The notes under the pieces were generated by a model. The model was not told the origin of the DNA. It saw nothing but the letters and a program-made list of their open reading frames with translations, and did no database searches. 64,000 bases of DNA from an uncultured Blautia sp. (GTDB taxonomy: Bacteria; Bacillota; Clostridia; Lachnospirales; Lachnospiraceae). Of this stretch, positions 55,119 through 63,999 are shown one piece after another. The translations under genes and the position numbers were made by a program. The stretch lies in contig CATXEA010000010.1 of NCBI GenBank assembly GCA_958367245.1, positions 1 to 64,000 of the forward strand. The letters run 5' to 3'. Position 1 is the stretch's first letter, and every line of letters starts with the position of its first letter.

Positions 55119-56336
55119 ATGAGAAAATTTGAAAAATCTTCAAAACTTGATAATGTATTATATGATGTTCGAGGCCCGGTTGTAGATGAAGCGCACCGTA
55201 TGGAAGAGGATGGGATGGAGATTCTCAAGCTGAATATCGGCAATCCCTATCCTTTTGGATTTTCCGCACCGCAAGAGGTAATCCTTGATATGCTCAGCAA
55301 TGTGCGTACTTCTCAGGGATATTCTGACTCCAAAGGTATTTTTTCTGCAAGAAAAGCGATTATGCAGTATTCTCAGCTTCGCAATATCCCCAATGTGACC
55401 ATGAACGATATCTATACGGGAAACGGTGTCAGCGAGCTTATCAGTCTCTGTATGCAGGCTCTTTTAAACAACGGAGATGAGATTCTGATTCCGTCCCCGG
55501 ATTATCCGCTTTGGACGGCAACTGCGACGCTGGCTGGCGGAAAGGTGGTTCACTATATCTGTGACGAGCAGTCTGAATGGTATCCGGATATGGACGATAT
55601 CCGCAGCAAGATTACGGACAGGACGAAAGCAATTGTTATCATTAATCCCAACAATCCGACAGGCGCTGTTTACCCGAAAGAAGTGCTGGAGCAGATTGTG
55701 CAGATTGCAAGAGAGCATGAGCTTATTATTTTTTCCGATGAGATTTATGACAGGCTTGTTATGGATGGTTATGAGCATACCTCTATCGCTTCTCTGGCGC
55801 CGGATGTGTTCTGCGTGACATTTTCAGGATTGTCCAAATCACATATGATTGCGGGCTTCCGTATCGGCTGGATGATTTTAAGCGGCGCTAAAAACAGGGC
55901 GAAGGGCTATATCGAGGGAATTAATATGCTGTCCTCCATGCGCCTTTGCTCCAATGTGCCGGCGCAGTCTATCGTACAGACGGCTCTCGGAGGCTACCAG
56001 AGCGTCAATGAATACATTGTTCCGGGCGGACGGATTTATGAACAGAGAGATTATGTATATAAGGCTCTTACCGATATTCCGGGAATCACGGCAGTGAAGC
56101 CAAAGGCTGCTTTTTATATCTTTCCGAAGCTTGATGTGGAGAAGTTCAATATTGTGGACGATGAGCAGTTCGCTCTTGATTTCCTCCATGAGAAGCAGGT
56201 GCTTCTTGTACCGGGTAAAGGTTTCAACTGGGGACAGCCGGATCATTTCCGCGTTGTTTATCTCCCGAATGTGCGCCAGCTTGAAAAAGCTATCGGCAAG
56301 CTTGGGGACTTTTTAAGTACATACAGACAGAAATAA
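55119..56336 (+). CDS. AlaA-like PLP aminotransferase
   Basis: 405 aa from ATG 55119 (AAAGGAGAGAATT upstream). It is a class I aminotransferase: LNIGNPYPFGF, NGVSELISLCMQALLNNGDE, PNNPTGAVYP, SDEIYDRLV and the PLP Lys in FSGLSKSHMIAGFRIGW. It most resembles AlaA-type alanine/glutamate aminotransferases. Together with the neighbouring GDH it would move ammonia into alanine, but exact substrates are inferred. The 245-bp gap upstream carries a TATAAT near 55032. Confidence 0.88.
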   Translation: MRKFEKSSKLDNVLYDVRGPVVDEAHRMEEDGMEILKLNIGNPYPFGFSAPQEVILDMLSNVRTSQGYSDSKGIFSARKAIMQYSQLRNIPNVTMNDIYTGNGVSELISLCMQALLNNGDEILIPSPDYPLWTATATLAGGKVVHYICDEQSEWYPDMDDIRSKITDRTKAIVIINPNNPTGAVYPKEVLEQIVQIAREHELIIFSDEIYDRLVMDGYEHTSIASLAPDVFCVTFSGLSKSHMIAGFRIGWMILSGAKNRAKGYIEGINMLSSMRLCSNVPAQSIVQTALGGYQSVNEYIVPGGRIYEQRDYVYKALTDIPGITAVKPKAAFYIFPKLDVEKFNIVDDEQFALDFLHEKQVLLVPGKGFNWGQPDHFRVVYLPNVRQLEKAIGKLGDFLSTYRQK

Positions 56337-56366
56337 ACAGAATATTCCGTAAAAAATTTTCTGTTC

Positions 56367-56396
56367 TGGACAAAAAAAGCCAGATAATGCTATAAT
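56367..56396 (+). promoter_or_regulatory. Promoter of citrate synthase
   Basis: TGGACA (56367-56372), an 18-bp spacer and TATAAT (56391-56396), about 126 bp before the start. Confidence 0.5.
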
Positions 56397-56522
56397 AGCT
56401 ATAATGTGGTAAAAAAATATGATCAGAGATAACTGAAAACCTGAAAAACAGTCACGATCAGAGAATGAAGGAGGAAACATTACTGGTAAAACTGAGGGGA
56501 ACTAAAAATCGAAAGGGGAAAC

Positions 56523-57893
56523 ATGAATATGGCAGGATTTAAGACAAAAGTAACACCGCAGGTAGAGCAGCTTACAGAAATTTGCAAGGAGCACAGCAGC
56601 CTTGACCTCTCCCTGTACGCAAAGTATGATGTAAAAAGAGGACTTCGTGACGTTAACGGTAAGGGTGTGCTTGCCGGTCTGACACAGATATCCAACGTAC
56701 AGGCGACGAAGGTTGTAGACGGGAAGGAAGTTCCCTGCGCAGGAAGTCTTTTTTACAGAGGATATAATATTAAGGATCTGACAAGGGGCTTTCTTACAGA
56801 CGGCAGATTCGGATTCGAAGAGGTGGCATATCTTCTTCTGTTCGGTGTGCTTCCAAATGAGGAACAGCTTAAAGAATTCAGCAAGATACTCTGTGATCAG
56901 AGATCCCTGCCTACGAATTTTGTACGAGACGTTGTGATGAAAGCGCCAAGCAAGGATATTATGAATGCGCTGGCAAGGAGTGTGCTTACTCTTTATTCTT
57001 ATGACGATAATCCGGATGACATCTCTCTTCCGAATGTTATGAGACAGTGCCTGAACCTGATCAGCGTATTTCCTCTTTTGTCCGTATATGGCTATCAGGC
57101 GTATAATCACTATGTAAAGGGAAAGAGCCTTTATATCCATCTTCCGCAGAAGGGGCTTTCCACTGCTGAGAATATTCTGAGGATTTTAAGACCGGATAAG
57201 AAATATACGGAACTTGAAGCAAAAATCCTTGATATTGCTCTGATTTTACACATGGAGCATGGCGGCGGTAACAACTCCACCTTTACCACTCACGTAGTAT
57301 CTTCCTCAGGAACAGATACTTATTCTGCAATTGCAGCAGCTCTGGGTTCCCTGAAAGGACCGAAGCACGGCGGTGCCAATATTAAGGTTGTCAGCATGTT
57401 CAAGGATATGAAGAAACATATCAAAGACTGGACAGATGAGGATGAGGTAAGAGCTTACTTAAAGAAACTCCTGCATAAAGAAGCCTTTGACAGAAGAGGT
57501 CTTATCTATGGTATGGGACATGCGATTTATTCTGTATCAGACCCTCGTGCGGAAGTTCTGAAAGGTTTCGTGGAGAAGCTTGCCAAAGAAAAAGGCAGAA
57601 TGAAGGATTACAACCTTTATGCAATGGTAGAGCGTCTGGCTCCGGAAGTAATTGCGGAGGAACGCAGAATGTATAAAGGCGTCAGCGCAAACGTAGACTT
57701 CTACAGCGGTTTCGTATACAGTATGTTAGATCTTCCTCTGGAGCTTTACACTCCGATGTTTGCAGTTGCCCGTATCGTAGGATGGAGCGCACACCGTATG
57801 GAAGAGCTGATCAATACAGACAAAATTATACGTCCTGCATATAAGACTGTGCTTCCGGAAGCATCCTACGTACCGCTTCATGATCGTAAATAA
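56523..57893 (+). CDS. gltA: Citrate synthase
   Basis: 456 aa. The catalytic triad is present: His in HMEHGGGNNS (about 241), His in GMGHAIY (about 327) and Asp in NVDFYSG (about 395). LFYRGYNIKDL is the N-terminal marker of the family. It condenses acetyl-CoA with oxaloacetate, giving 2-oxoglutarate precursors for glutamate synthesis in an anaerobe with a partial TCA cycle. A methylcitrate synthase role cannot be excluded. AAAGGGGAAAC precedes the ATG. Confidence 0.92.
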   Translation: MNMAGFKTKVTPQVEQLTEICKEHSSLDLSLYAKYDVKRGLRDVNGKGVLAGLTQISNVQATKVVDGKEVPCAGSLFYRGYNIKDLTRGFLTDGRFGFEEVAYLLLFGVLPNEEQLKEFSKILCDQRSLPTNFVRDVVMKAPSKDIMNALARSVLTLYSYDDNPDDISLPNVMRQCLNLISVFPLLSVYGYQAYNHYVKGKSLYIHLPQKGLSTAENILRILRPDKKYTELEAKILDIALILHMEHGGGNNSTFTTHVVSSSGTDTYSAIAAALGSLKGPKHGGANIKVVSMFKDMKKHIKDWTDEDEVRAYLKKLLHKEAFDRRGLIYGMGHAIYSVSDPRAEVLKGFVEKLAKEKGRMKDYNLYAMVERLAPEVIAEERRMYKGVSANVDFYSGFVYSMLDLPLELYTPMFAVARIVGWSAHRMEELINTDKIIRPAYKTVLPEASYVPLHDRK

Positions 57894-57923
57894 AAGACAG
57901 CAGGTGAGAAGGGAACGGTGGAA

Positions 57924-58784
57924 ATGACAGCTAAGAATGGAACAGCCCTGATTCTGGAAGGCGGGGGAAACCGTGGAGTGTTTACTTCAGGCGTCCTTGA
58001 CTGCCTGATGGAACACCAGATAAAATTTCCTTATGTTGTAGGCGTTTCAGCAGGCGCCTGCAACGCTGTGGATTATGTGTCCTGGCAGCCGGGAAGAACG
58101 AAAAACTGTATGATTCTGGAAGATAAGGAGAACCGCTATATCAGTCTGGGGCAGACGATCCGAAATAAGAGTCTGTTTGATATGGATATGATTTTTGAGC
58201 GTTTTCCGAAAGAAATCTTCCCGTTTGATTTTGATACTTTTTTTCAGTCTGATATCCGCTGTCAGATGGTTGTGACAGACTGTATTACCGGAAAAGCCAG
58301 ATACATGGAAGAAAAAAAGGACAGCGACCGGCTTATGAATATCTGCCGCGCATCCTCCAGTATTCCGGCTGCATGTCCTATGGTTATGCTGGACGGACGA
58401 CCGTATCTGGATGGAGGCGTGTCGGATTCCATTCCCATCTTTCATGCAATGAAGCTTGGTTATCAGAAGGATGTGGTGGTGCTTACCAGAAATCTGGGCT
58501 ATCGTAAGACGAAGCCGGGTAAGAGCGCTGCGTTTTACAGCGCGGCATTTAAGAAGTATCCGAATCTTGTCAGGAGCCTTCTAAATCGGTATAAGGTTTA
58601 CAACCGCACGCTTGACCTGGTGGAAAAGTGGGAGCGGGAAGGACATATTTTTGTCATAAGACCGGTATCGAAGCCGATATCCAGAACAGAACAGGACAAA
58701 GAGGCTCTGACTGCTTTTTATCAGGAGGGATATGATCTGATGGAGAAAAGGCTCGAAGAGCTGCAGGCATATCTTTTATCCTGA
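57924..58784 (+). CDS. Patatin-like phospholipase (YjjU type)
   Basis: 286 aa from ATG 57924; GTG at 57918 is also in frame. The oxyanion motif EGGGNRGVFTSGVLD, nucleophile elbow GVSAGA and catalytic Asp in DGGVSDSIP form a complete Ser-Asp dyad. It is a cytosolic acyl hydrolase; the lipid substrate is unknown. It follows citrate synthase by 30 bp. Confidence 0.88.
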   Translation: MTAKNGTALILEGGGNRGVFTSGVLDCLMEHQIKFPYVVGVSAGACNAVDYVSWQPGRTKNCMILEDKENRYISLGQTIRNKSLFDMDMIFERFPKEIFPFDFDTFFQSDIRCQMVVTDCITGKARYMEEKKDSDRLMNICRASSSIPAACPMVMLDGRPYLDGGVSDSIPIFHAMKLGYQKDVVVLTRNLGYRKTKPGKSAAFYSAAFKKYPNLVRSLLNRYKVYNRTLDLVEKWEREGHIFVIRPVSKPISRTEQDKEALTAFYQEGYDLMEKRLEELQAYLLS

Positions 58785-58820
58785 TGAAAAAGAATAAAAG
58801 AAACAAAGGAAAACGCAGGG

Positions 58821-59330
58821 ATGTTTAAATGTTTTTTTCCGGATGAATATCTGGATTCAACGTATGAGATTGATTTTGACAAACTGTATGCGCAGGGCTA
58901 CAGGGGACTGCTTTTTGACATAGACAATACGCTTGTCCCCCACGGAGCGCCGGCAGATGAGCGCGCCTGCGCCCTGTTTGCCCATCTGAAGGAACTGGGC
59001 TTTAAAAGCTGCTTTTTATCAAACAACCAGATTGAGAGAGTTTCTTCTTTTAACGATGTGATCGGAGAGCAGTTTATTGAAAATGCACATAAGCCCTCTG
59101 TGAAAAATTACAGAAAGGCTATGGAAATGCTGGGCACGGATACCGGCAATACAATTTTCATTGGCGATCAGCTTTTTACCGACATTTACGGAGCGAAGCG
59201 GGCGGGAATCCGAAATATTCTGGTGAAGCCCATTCATCCGAAAGAGGAAATCCAGATTGTGCTGAAACGGTATCTGGAGAAGATTGTATTATATTTTTAC
59301 CGTAAAGATAAAGAGGAGGGGAATTTATGA
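58821..59330 (+). CDS. YqeG-family HAD-IIIA phosphatase
   Basis: 169 aa. Motif I is LLFDIDNTLVPHG (about 30-42), motif II SNNQ, motif III KP and motif IV GDQLFTDIYGAKRAG. The family is a predicted phosphatase often beside aroK/aroE or ribosome-assembly genes. Its start lies 36 bp after the patatin gene and its stop overlaps shikimate kinase by ATGA. Confidence 0.9.
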   Translation: MFKCFFPDEYLDSTYEIDFDKLYAQGYRGLLFDIDNTLVPHGAPADERACALFAHLKELGFKSCFLSNNQIERVSSFNDVIGEQFIENAHKPSVKNYRKAMEMLGTDTGNTIFIGDQLFTDIYGAKRAGIRNILVKPIHPKEEIQIVLKRYLEKIVLYFYRKDKEEGNL

Positions 59331-59848
59331 GCCATATTGTTATTATAGGGTTTATGGGTTCTGGCAAGACACGCGTAGGCAAAAGATTGTCCAAGGATTT
59401 GAATATTCCGTTTATTGACGTTGACAGAGTGATTGTAAAGAAGATGAACCTGTCTGTGAAAGAGATTTTCGACAGATTCGGAGAGCCTTTTTACCGCGCT
59501 CTCGAGACGACAGTTATAAAAGCTCTGATTGACGATCCGGAGCAGAAAATTATTTCTCTTGGGGCAGGGATTCCAATGCAGGAGCAGAACGACAAATATA
59601 TCAAAAAGCTTGGTACGGTTGTTTATCTGAAGGGGTCTTATGCTACTTTAAAGAAGCGTCTGGAAAATTCCGGCGGAGATCCTCTGATTGACGGAGACGA
59701 CAGAGATGAAAAAATCAAGAAGCTTCTGAAACAGAGAGATCCGGTTTACACAAAGTATGCGGATATTGAAATTATCACAGGCGACAAGACATTTGACGCC
59801 CTGATTGAAGAATTGGAAGAAAAATTAAGCCCTATTGTAAAAAAATAG
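59327..59848 (+). CDS. aroK: Shikimate kinase
   Basis: 173 aa. Walker A GFMGSGKTRVGKRLS (about 7-21), the shikimate-site Asp in PFIDVDRVI, and the lid segment KQRDPVYTKYADIEI are present. It phosphorylates shikimate in the aromatic pathway that the DAHP synthase at 27256 begins. The central GGG-type motif reads SLGAGIPM rather than the usual LGGGxV, a modest departure also seen in divergent clostridial members. Confidence 0.88.
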   Translation: MSHIVIIGFMGSGKTRVGKRLSKDLNIPFIDVDRVIVKKMNLSVKEIFDRFGEPFYRALETTVIKALIDDPEQKIISLGAGIPMQEQNDKYIKKLGTVVYLKGSYATLKKRLENSGGDPLIDGDDRDEKIKKLLKQRDPVYTKYADIEIITGDKTFDALIEELEEKLSPIVKK

Positions 59849-59877
59849 TTGAAAAAAAGCTTCAGTTATTATAAAAT
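59849..59877 (+). promoter_or_regulatory. Promoter of efp
   Basis: TTGAAA (59849-59854), a 17-bp spacer and TAAAAT (59872-59877), 40 bp before the start. Confidence 0.6.
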
Positions 59878-59917
59878 GGTTCGTAGTGAAGTGTACAATT
59901 AAGGAGGAAATATAATT

Positions 59918-60475
59918 ATGATTTCAGCAGGTGATTTCAAAAACGGTATCACACTTGAAATTGACGGCAACGTATGTCAGATTGTTGAATTTCAGCATGT
60001 TAAACCTGGTAAAGGCGCTGCCTTCGTAAGAACAAAATACAAAAACATCATTACAGGATCTGTGTTAGAGAAATCTTTCCGTCCTACTGAGAAATTCCCG
60101 GCAGCTCGTATTGAGCGCGTTGATATGCAGTATCTGTATAACGATGGCGATTTATACTACTTCATGAATGTAGAAACATATGACCAGGTTGGTCTTACTG
60201 CAGATCAGGTTGGCGATTCTCTGAAATTTGTTAAAGAGAATGAGATGGTTAAGATTTGTTCTCATAATGGAAACGTATTTGCTATTGAGCCGCCTCTGTT
60301 CGTTGAACTTGAGGTTACTGAGACAGAACCGGGCTTTGCAGGAAATACTGCTCAGGGCGCTACGAAGCCTGCTACTGTTGAGACAGGAGCTCAGGTACAG
60401 GTTCCGCTGTTCGTAAACCAGGGAGATAAACTTAAAATTGATACAAGAACAGGAGAATATCTCTCTAGAGTATAA
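59918..60475 (+). CDS. efp: Translation elongation factor P
   Basis: 185 aa, full length. The loop [16 protein letters not shown] (about 29-44) holds the modifiable Lys at the tip (PGKGAA). EF-P relieves ribosome stalling at polyproline. AAGGAGGAAAT precedes the ATG. No efp modification gene is adjacent. Confidence 0.97.
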   Translation: MISAGDFKNGITLEIDGNVCQIVEFQHVKPGKGAAFVRTKYKNIITGSVLEKSFRPTEKFPAARIERVDMQYLYNDGDLYYFMNVETYDQVGLTADQVGDSLKFVKENEMVKICSHNGNVFAIEPPLFVELEVTETEPGFAGNTAQGATKPATVETGAQVQVPLFVNQGDKLKIDTRTGEYLSRV

Positions 60476-60492
60476 TGCTTTCGTAAGCAGGG

Positions 60493-60520
60493 GCCCGCAG
60501 ACATTTGTTTGCGGGCTTTT
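60493..60520 (+). terminator. Terminator of efp
   Basis: GCCCGCA (60493-60499) pairs with TGCGGGC (60510-60516), followed by TTTT. Confidence 0.85.
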
Positions 60521-60560
60521 ATCTCAATATGAGACATAATTCTTTCAGGAGGAAGAAGAA

Positions 60561-61568
60561 ATGGATTACGTAACATTGGGAAAAACCGGTCTGAAAATTT
60601 CACGTATGGGATTTGGCGGAATTCCAATTCAGAGAATCGACGCGCAGGGGACGAAGGAATTGATTCACAAGATGGCGGATGCCGGAGTGAATTATATTGA
60701 CACAGCCAGAGGCTATACAGTCAGCGAAGAATATCTGGGGTATGCTCTGGAAGGCGTTCGTGATAAATTCGTTCTTGCGACTAAGAGTATGGCAAGGACG
60801 AAGGACGCTATGGCTGCCGATATTGAGAAGAGCCTTGGCAATCTTCGCACAGAGTATATTGACCTTTATCAGGTTCACAATCCAAGTATGGAACAGCTTG
60901 AACAGGTAATGGGAGAAGGCGGAGCTCTGGAAGCGCTGAAGGAAGCGCAGGCAGCAGGTAAAATCGGACATATCGGTCTTACTGCGCATTCTGCGGCAGT
61001 ATTTGAGAGAGCGCTGGAGCTTGACTGGGTAGAGACGATCATGTTCCCGTACAATATTGTTGAAAGTCAGGGAGAAGAACTGATTGCCCGCTGTAAAGAA
61101 AAAAACATCGGCTTTATCGCCATGAAACCTCTTGCAGGCGGCGCTATTGAGAATGCTTCACTGGCAATCCGCTATATCTGCGCAAACGATAATGTGACAG
61201 TTGTAATTCCGGGAATGGCAGAGGAGAAGGAACTGGAGCAGAATCTCAAGGCATGTCTTGATGCGTCTCCGTTATCAGAGGAGGAGCAGGAAGAAATTGC
61301 CGGAATTCGCGAACAGCTTGGTTCTAATTTCTGCCGTCGCTGCAATTACTGTGCGCCATGTACAGCTGGTATCAATATTCCGAGTGTGTTTCTTTTTGCA
61401 GGCTATCTGGAAAGATATGATTTGGGAGAGTGGGCGCGTGACCGCTACGATTCGCTGGCAGTAAAGGCTTCTGCCTGTGTGGAATGCGGGGAGTGCGAAA
61501 CACGCTGTCCATATCATCTGCCAATTCGTGAAATGCTCAAAAAATGCGCGCAGGAATTTGGAGAATAA
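60561..61568 (+). CDS. Aldo/keto reductase with C-terminal 4Fe-4S ferredoxin domain
   Basis: 335 aa. The N-terminal AKR barrel begins YVTLGKTGLKISRMGFGGIP and has the DTARGYTVSEEYLGYAL active-site Asp/Tyr region. The C-terminal part carries two Cys groups, CRRCNYCAPC and CVECGECETRCP, for iron-sulfur clusters. Such fused AKRs are common in clostridia; the physiological substrate is unknown. AGGAGGAAGAA precedes the ATG. Confidence 0.9.
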   Translation: MDYVTLGKTGLKISRMGFGGIPIQRIDAQGTKELIHKMADAGVNYIDTARGYTVSEEYLGYALEGVRDKFVLATKSMARTKDAMAADIEKSLGNLRTEYIDLYQVHNPSMEQLEQVMGEGGALEALKEAQAAGKIGHIGLTAHSAAVFERALELDWVETIMFPYNIVESQGEELIARCKEKNIGFIAMKPLAGGAIENASLAIRYICANDNVTVVIPGMAEEKELEQNLKACLDASPLSEEEQEEIAGIREQLGSNFCRRCNYCAPCTAGINIPSVFLFAGYLERYDLGEWARDRYDSLAVKASACVECGECETRCPYHLPIREMLKKCAQEFGE

Positions 61569-61575
61569 AAAATAC

Positions 61576-61604
61576 TTGATATTTTGTGCAAAATGGATTA
61601 AAAT
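61576..61604 (+). promoter_or_regulatory. Promoter of the flavodiiron gene
   Basis: TTGATA (61576-61581), a 17-bp spacer and TAAAAT (61599-61604), 63 bp before the start. Confidence 0.6.
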
Positions 61605-61667
61605 GGTATGGAATTGATTTGGAGAATGCATGTGTAAAAAATATTATATAAAGAGAGGGCAAATGCA

Positions 61668-63461
61668 ATGAAAATTACAAACGACATTCTTTACGTAGGT
61701 GTGAATGATCACGACGTTGACCTTTTTGAAGGCCAGTATGTAGTGCCGAATGGCATGTCTTACAACTCTTATGTGATTATGGATGAAAAAATCGCAGTTA
61801 TGGATACTGTTGATGCCAGATTTACCCATGAGTGGCTGGATAATTTAGAGAAAGCTTTAAACGGTGCGAAACCGGATTATCTCGTTGTACAGCACATGGA
61901 GCCTGACCATGCTGCAAATATTTATAATTTTGCCAAAGTTTATCCGGATACAAAGATTGTAGCAAATGCTAAAACCTTCGTTATGATGCAGAATTTCTTC
62001 CGTGAGCTTGATCTGGAAGGAAAGAAAGTGGAAGTTGAGAATGGCGGAAGTCTGTCTCTTGGCAAACATGTTCTGAATTTTGTTTTTGCCCCGATGGTTC
62101 ACTGGCCAGAGGTTATGGTTACTTATGACAGCACAGAGAAAGTTCTGTTCTCCGCAGACGGATTTGGTAAATTCGGCGCTCTTGATGTGGAAGAGGACTG
62201 GGATTGTGAAGCTCGCCGTTACTACATCGGTATTGTAGGTAAATACGGCCCGCAGGTACAGAAGCTTCTGAAAGCAGCGGCAACTCTGGACATCCAGACA
62301 ATCTGCCCGCTTCACGGACCGATTCTTACAGAGAATCTTGGACATTATCTTGAGAAATACGATACATGGTCATCTTATGCAGTAGAGAAGGAAGGCGTAG
62401 TAATCGCTTATACTTCTGTATACGGAAATACTAAGAAAGCAGTAGAAGTTCTCGCAAATAAACTGAAAGAGAAAGGCTGCCCGAAGGTACTTGTGCATGA
62501 CCTTGCCCGCGACGATATGTCAGAAGCAGTAGAACATGCTTTCTGCTATGGCAAACTTGTTCTTGCAACAACAACTTACAATGCAGATGTTTTCCCATTT
62601 ATGAAAACATTTATCGAGCATCTGACAGAGCGTAATTTCCAGAACCGTACAATCGGTCTTATCGAGAATGGTTCCTGGGCTCCGCTGGCTGCTAAAGTTA
62701 TGAAGGGGATGTTTGAGGGCTGCAAAAAGCTTAGCTGGCTGAACAATAATGTGAAGATCATGTCTTCCTTAAGCAGCGAAAATATGGATGAGCTGGATGC
62801 TATGGCAGAAGAACTCTGTAAAGAATATGTGGCTCAGTCTCCGGAAAGAGCAAACAAAAATGACCTTACAGCTCTTTTCAAAATCGGCTACGGTTTATAT
62901 GTAGTAACTTCCAATGACGGTACAAAGGACAATGGTCTTATTGTAAACACAGTAACTCAGCTTACTGATAACCCGAACCGTATTGCTGTTAATATTAACA
63001 AAGCAAACTATTCACATCATGTAATCAAAAACACAGGTGTGCTGAATGTAAACTGCCTCTCTGTAGACGCTCCGTTTGAAATCTTCCAGAGATTCGGTTT
63101 CCAGAGCGGACGTACTGCAGATAAGTTTGCAGGAATGGAAACACTTCGTTCTGATAACGGACTTGTTTTCCTTCCGAAATATATCAATGCATTTATGTCT
63201 CTGAAAGTAGAGCAGTATGTAGATCTTGACACTCACGGAATGTTCATCTGTACAGTTACAGAGGCTCGCGTTATGAGTGACAGAGAAACAATGACATACA
63301 ACTACTACCACAGTAATGTAAAACCGAAACCTCAGACAGATGGCAAAAAAGGCTTCGTATGTAAAGTCTGCGGATGGGTTTATGAAGGAGATACTCTTCC
63401 GGATGATATCGTATGCCCGCTCTGCAAACATGGAGCTGCTGATTTTGAGCCGATTGAGTAA
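61668..63461 (+). CDS. Flavodiiron protein with flavin-reductase and rubredoxin domains
   Basis: 597 aa with four domains. Residues 1-245 are the metallo-beta-lactamase-like diiron domain (H76-x-E78-x-D80-H81). About 250-390 is a flavodoxin (AYTSVYGNTKKAVEVLANKL). About 400-540 is a flavin-reductase-like domain (GYGLYVVTSNDGTKDNGLIVNTVTQ). About 548-597 is a rubredoxin (CKVCGWVYEGD...CPLCK). The core reduces O2 to water or NO to N2O. The added domains may let one chain take electrons from NAD(P)H, though the direct donor is unknown. GAGAGGGC precedes the ATG. Confidence 0.93.
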   Translation: MKITNDILYVGVNDHDVDLFEGQYVVPNGMSYNSYVIMDEKIAVMDTVDARFTHEWLDNLEKALNGAKPDYLVVQHMEPDHAANIYNFAKVYPDTKIVANAKTFVMMQNFFRELDLEGKKVEVENGGSLSLGKHVLNFVFAPMVHWPEVMVTYDSTEKVLFSADGFGKFGALDVEEDWDCEARRYYIGIVGKYGPQVQKLLKAAATLDIQTICPLHGPILTENLGHYLEKYDTWSSYAVEKEGVVIAYTSVYGNTKKAVEVLANKLKEKGCPKVLVHDLARDDMSEAVEHAFCYGKLVLATTTYNADVFPFMKTFIEHLTERNFQNRTIGLIENGSWAPLAAKVMKGMFEGCKKLSWLNNNVKIMSSLSSENMDELDAMAEELCKEYVAQSPERANKNDLTALFKIGYGLYVVTSNDGTKDNGLIVNTVTQLTDNPNRIAVNINKANYSHHVIKNTGVLNVNCLSVDAPFEIFQRFGFQSGRTADKFAGMETLRSDNGLVFLPKYINAFMSLKVEQYVDLDTHGMFICTVTEARVMSDRETMTYNYYHSNVKPKPQTDGKKGFVCKVCGWVYEGDTLPDDIVCPLCKHGAADFEPIE

Positions 63462-63489
63462 GAACAGTAAATAATATGAAGAATAACAT

Positions 63490-63516
63490 GGCGCCGGAAA
63501 TTATCCGGCGCCGTTT
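63490..63516 (+). terminator. Terminator of the flavodiiron gene
   Basis: GGCGCCGGA (63490-63498) pairs with TCCGGCGCC (63504-63512), followed by GTTTT. Confidence 0.88.
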
Positions 63517-63551
63517 TAGCGTTGCTGCAGAAGTGAGTTTCGGGCAATCTT

Positions 63552-63803
63552 TCAGATTATTTGTTTACGGGTCTTTTTTTGAGGTTTTGCGGGATAAGGA
63601 GTTTTAATATCGGTTCTGTTCAGAAGAAAATCTGTGCTGACATTGTGAAAATCTGCAATTCTGCACAGGGTTCCCAGAGGGATTTCATGTTCTCCGGTTT
63701 CGTATCTGGAATATGTTTTCTGGGTGACATTGAGATAGTGGGCTATGTAGGTCTGAGTCAGATCTTTATCTTCCCGCAGTTCACGGATTCTGTAATAGGT
63801 CAT
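63552..63803 (-). CDS. Small XRE-family regulator
   Basis: 83 aa. Nearly all of it is a helix-turn-helix domain (IRELREDKDLTQTYIAHYLNVTQKTYSRYETGE), with a short basic tail PQKKTRKQ. It has no ligand domain. GGGAGG precedes the ATG and a minus-strand TATAAT lies at 63837-63832. Two palindromic operators lie just upstream, so it very probably represses itself. Confidence 0.88.
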   Translation of the reverse strand: MTYYRIRELREDKDLTQTYIAHYLNVTQKTYSRYETGEHEIPLGTLCRIADFHNVSTDFLLNRTDIKTPYPAKPQKKTRKQII

Positions 63804-63839
63804 AATTGGAATCCTCCCTTTTTTAGAAAATTATATTCT

Positions 63840-63881
63840 AGCCCAAAATGGACTATGTGGTTTTAGTCTGAAACGGACTAA
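63840..63881. promoter_or_regulatory. Two tandem palindromic operators of the XRE gene
   Basis: TAGCCCAAAATGGACTA (63840-63856) and TAGTCTGAAACGGACTA (63865-63881) match at 13 of 17 positions and start 25 bp apart. The first abuts the -10 of the XRE gene. Confidence 0.75.
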
Positions 63882-63970
63882 TTTTTACCTGTGATTCAGG
63901 GAAAAGGGATATTTCATCTTATTTGGAGAAGATTCCTATTTTTAAAGTGGGGAGTTATAACAAAAAACCC

Positions 63971-63999
63971 TTGACAGACAGGGACTATGTGCCTATAAT
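63971..63999 (+). promoter_or_regulatory. Consensus promoter reading out of the window
   Basis: TTGACA (63971-63976), a 17-bp spacer and TATAAT (63994-63999). The stretch TTGACAGACAGGGACTA (63971-63987) matches the XRE operator at 12 of 17 positions, including the whole GGACTA half-site, and would cover the -35 box. Confidence 0.8.
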
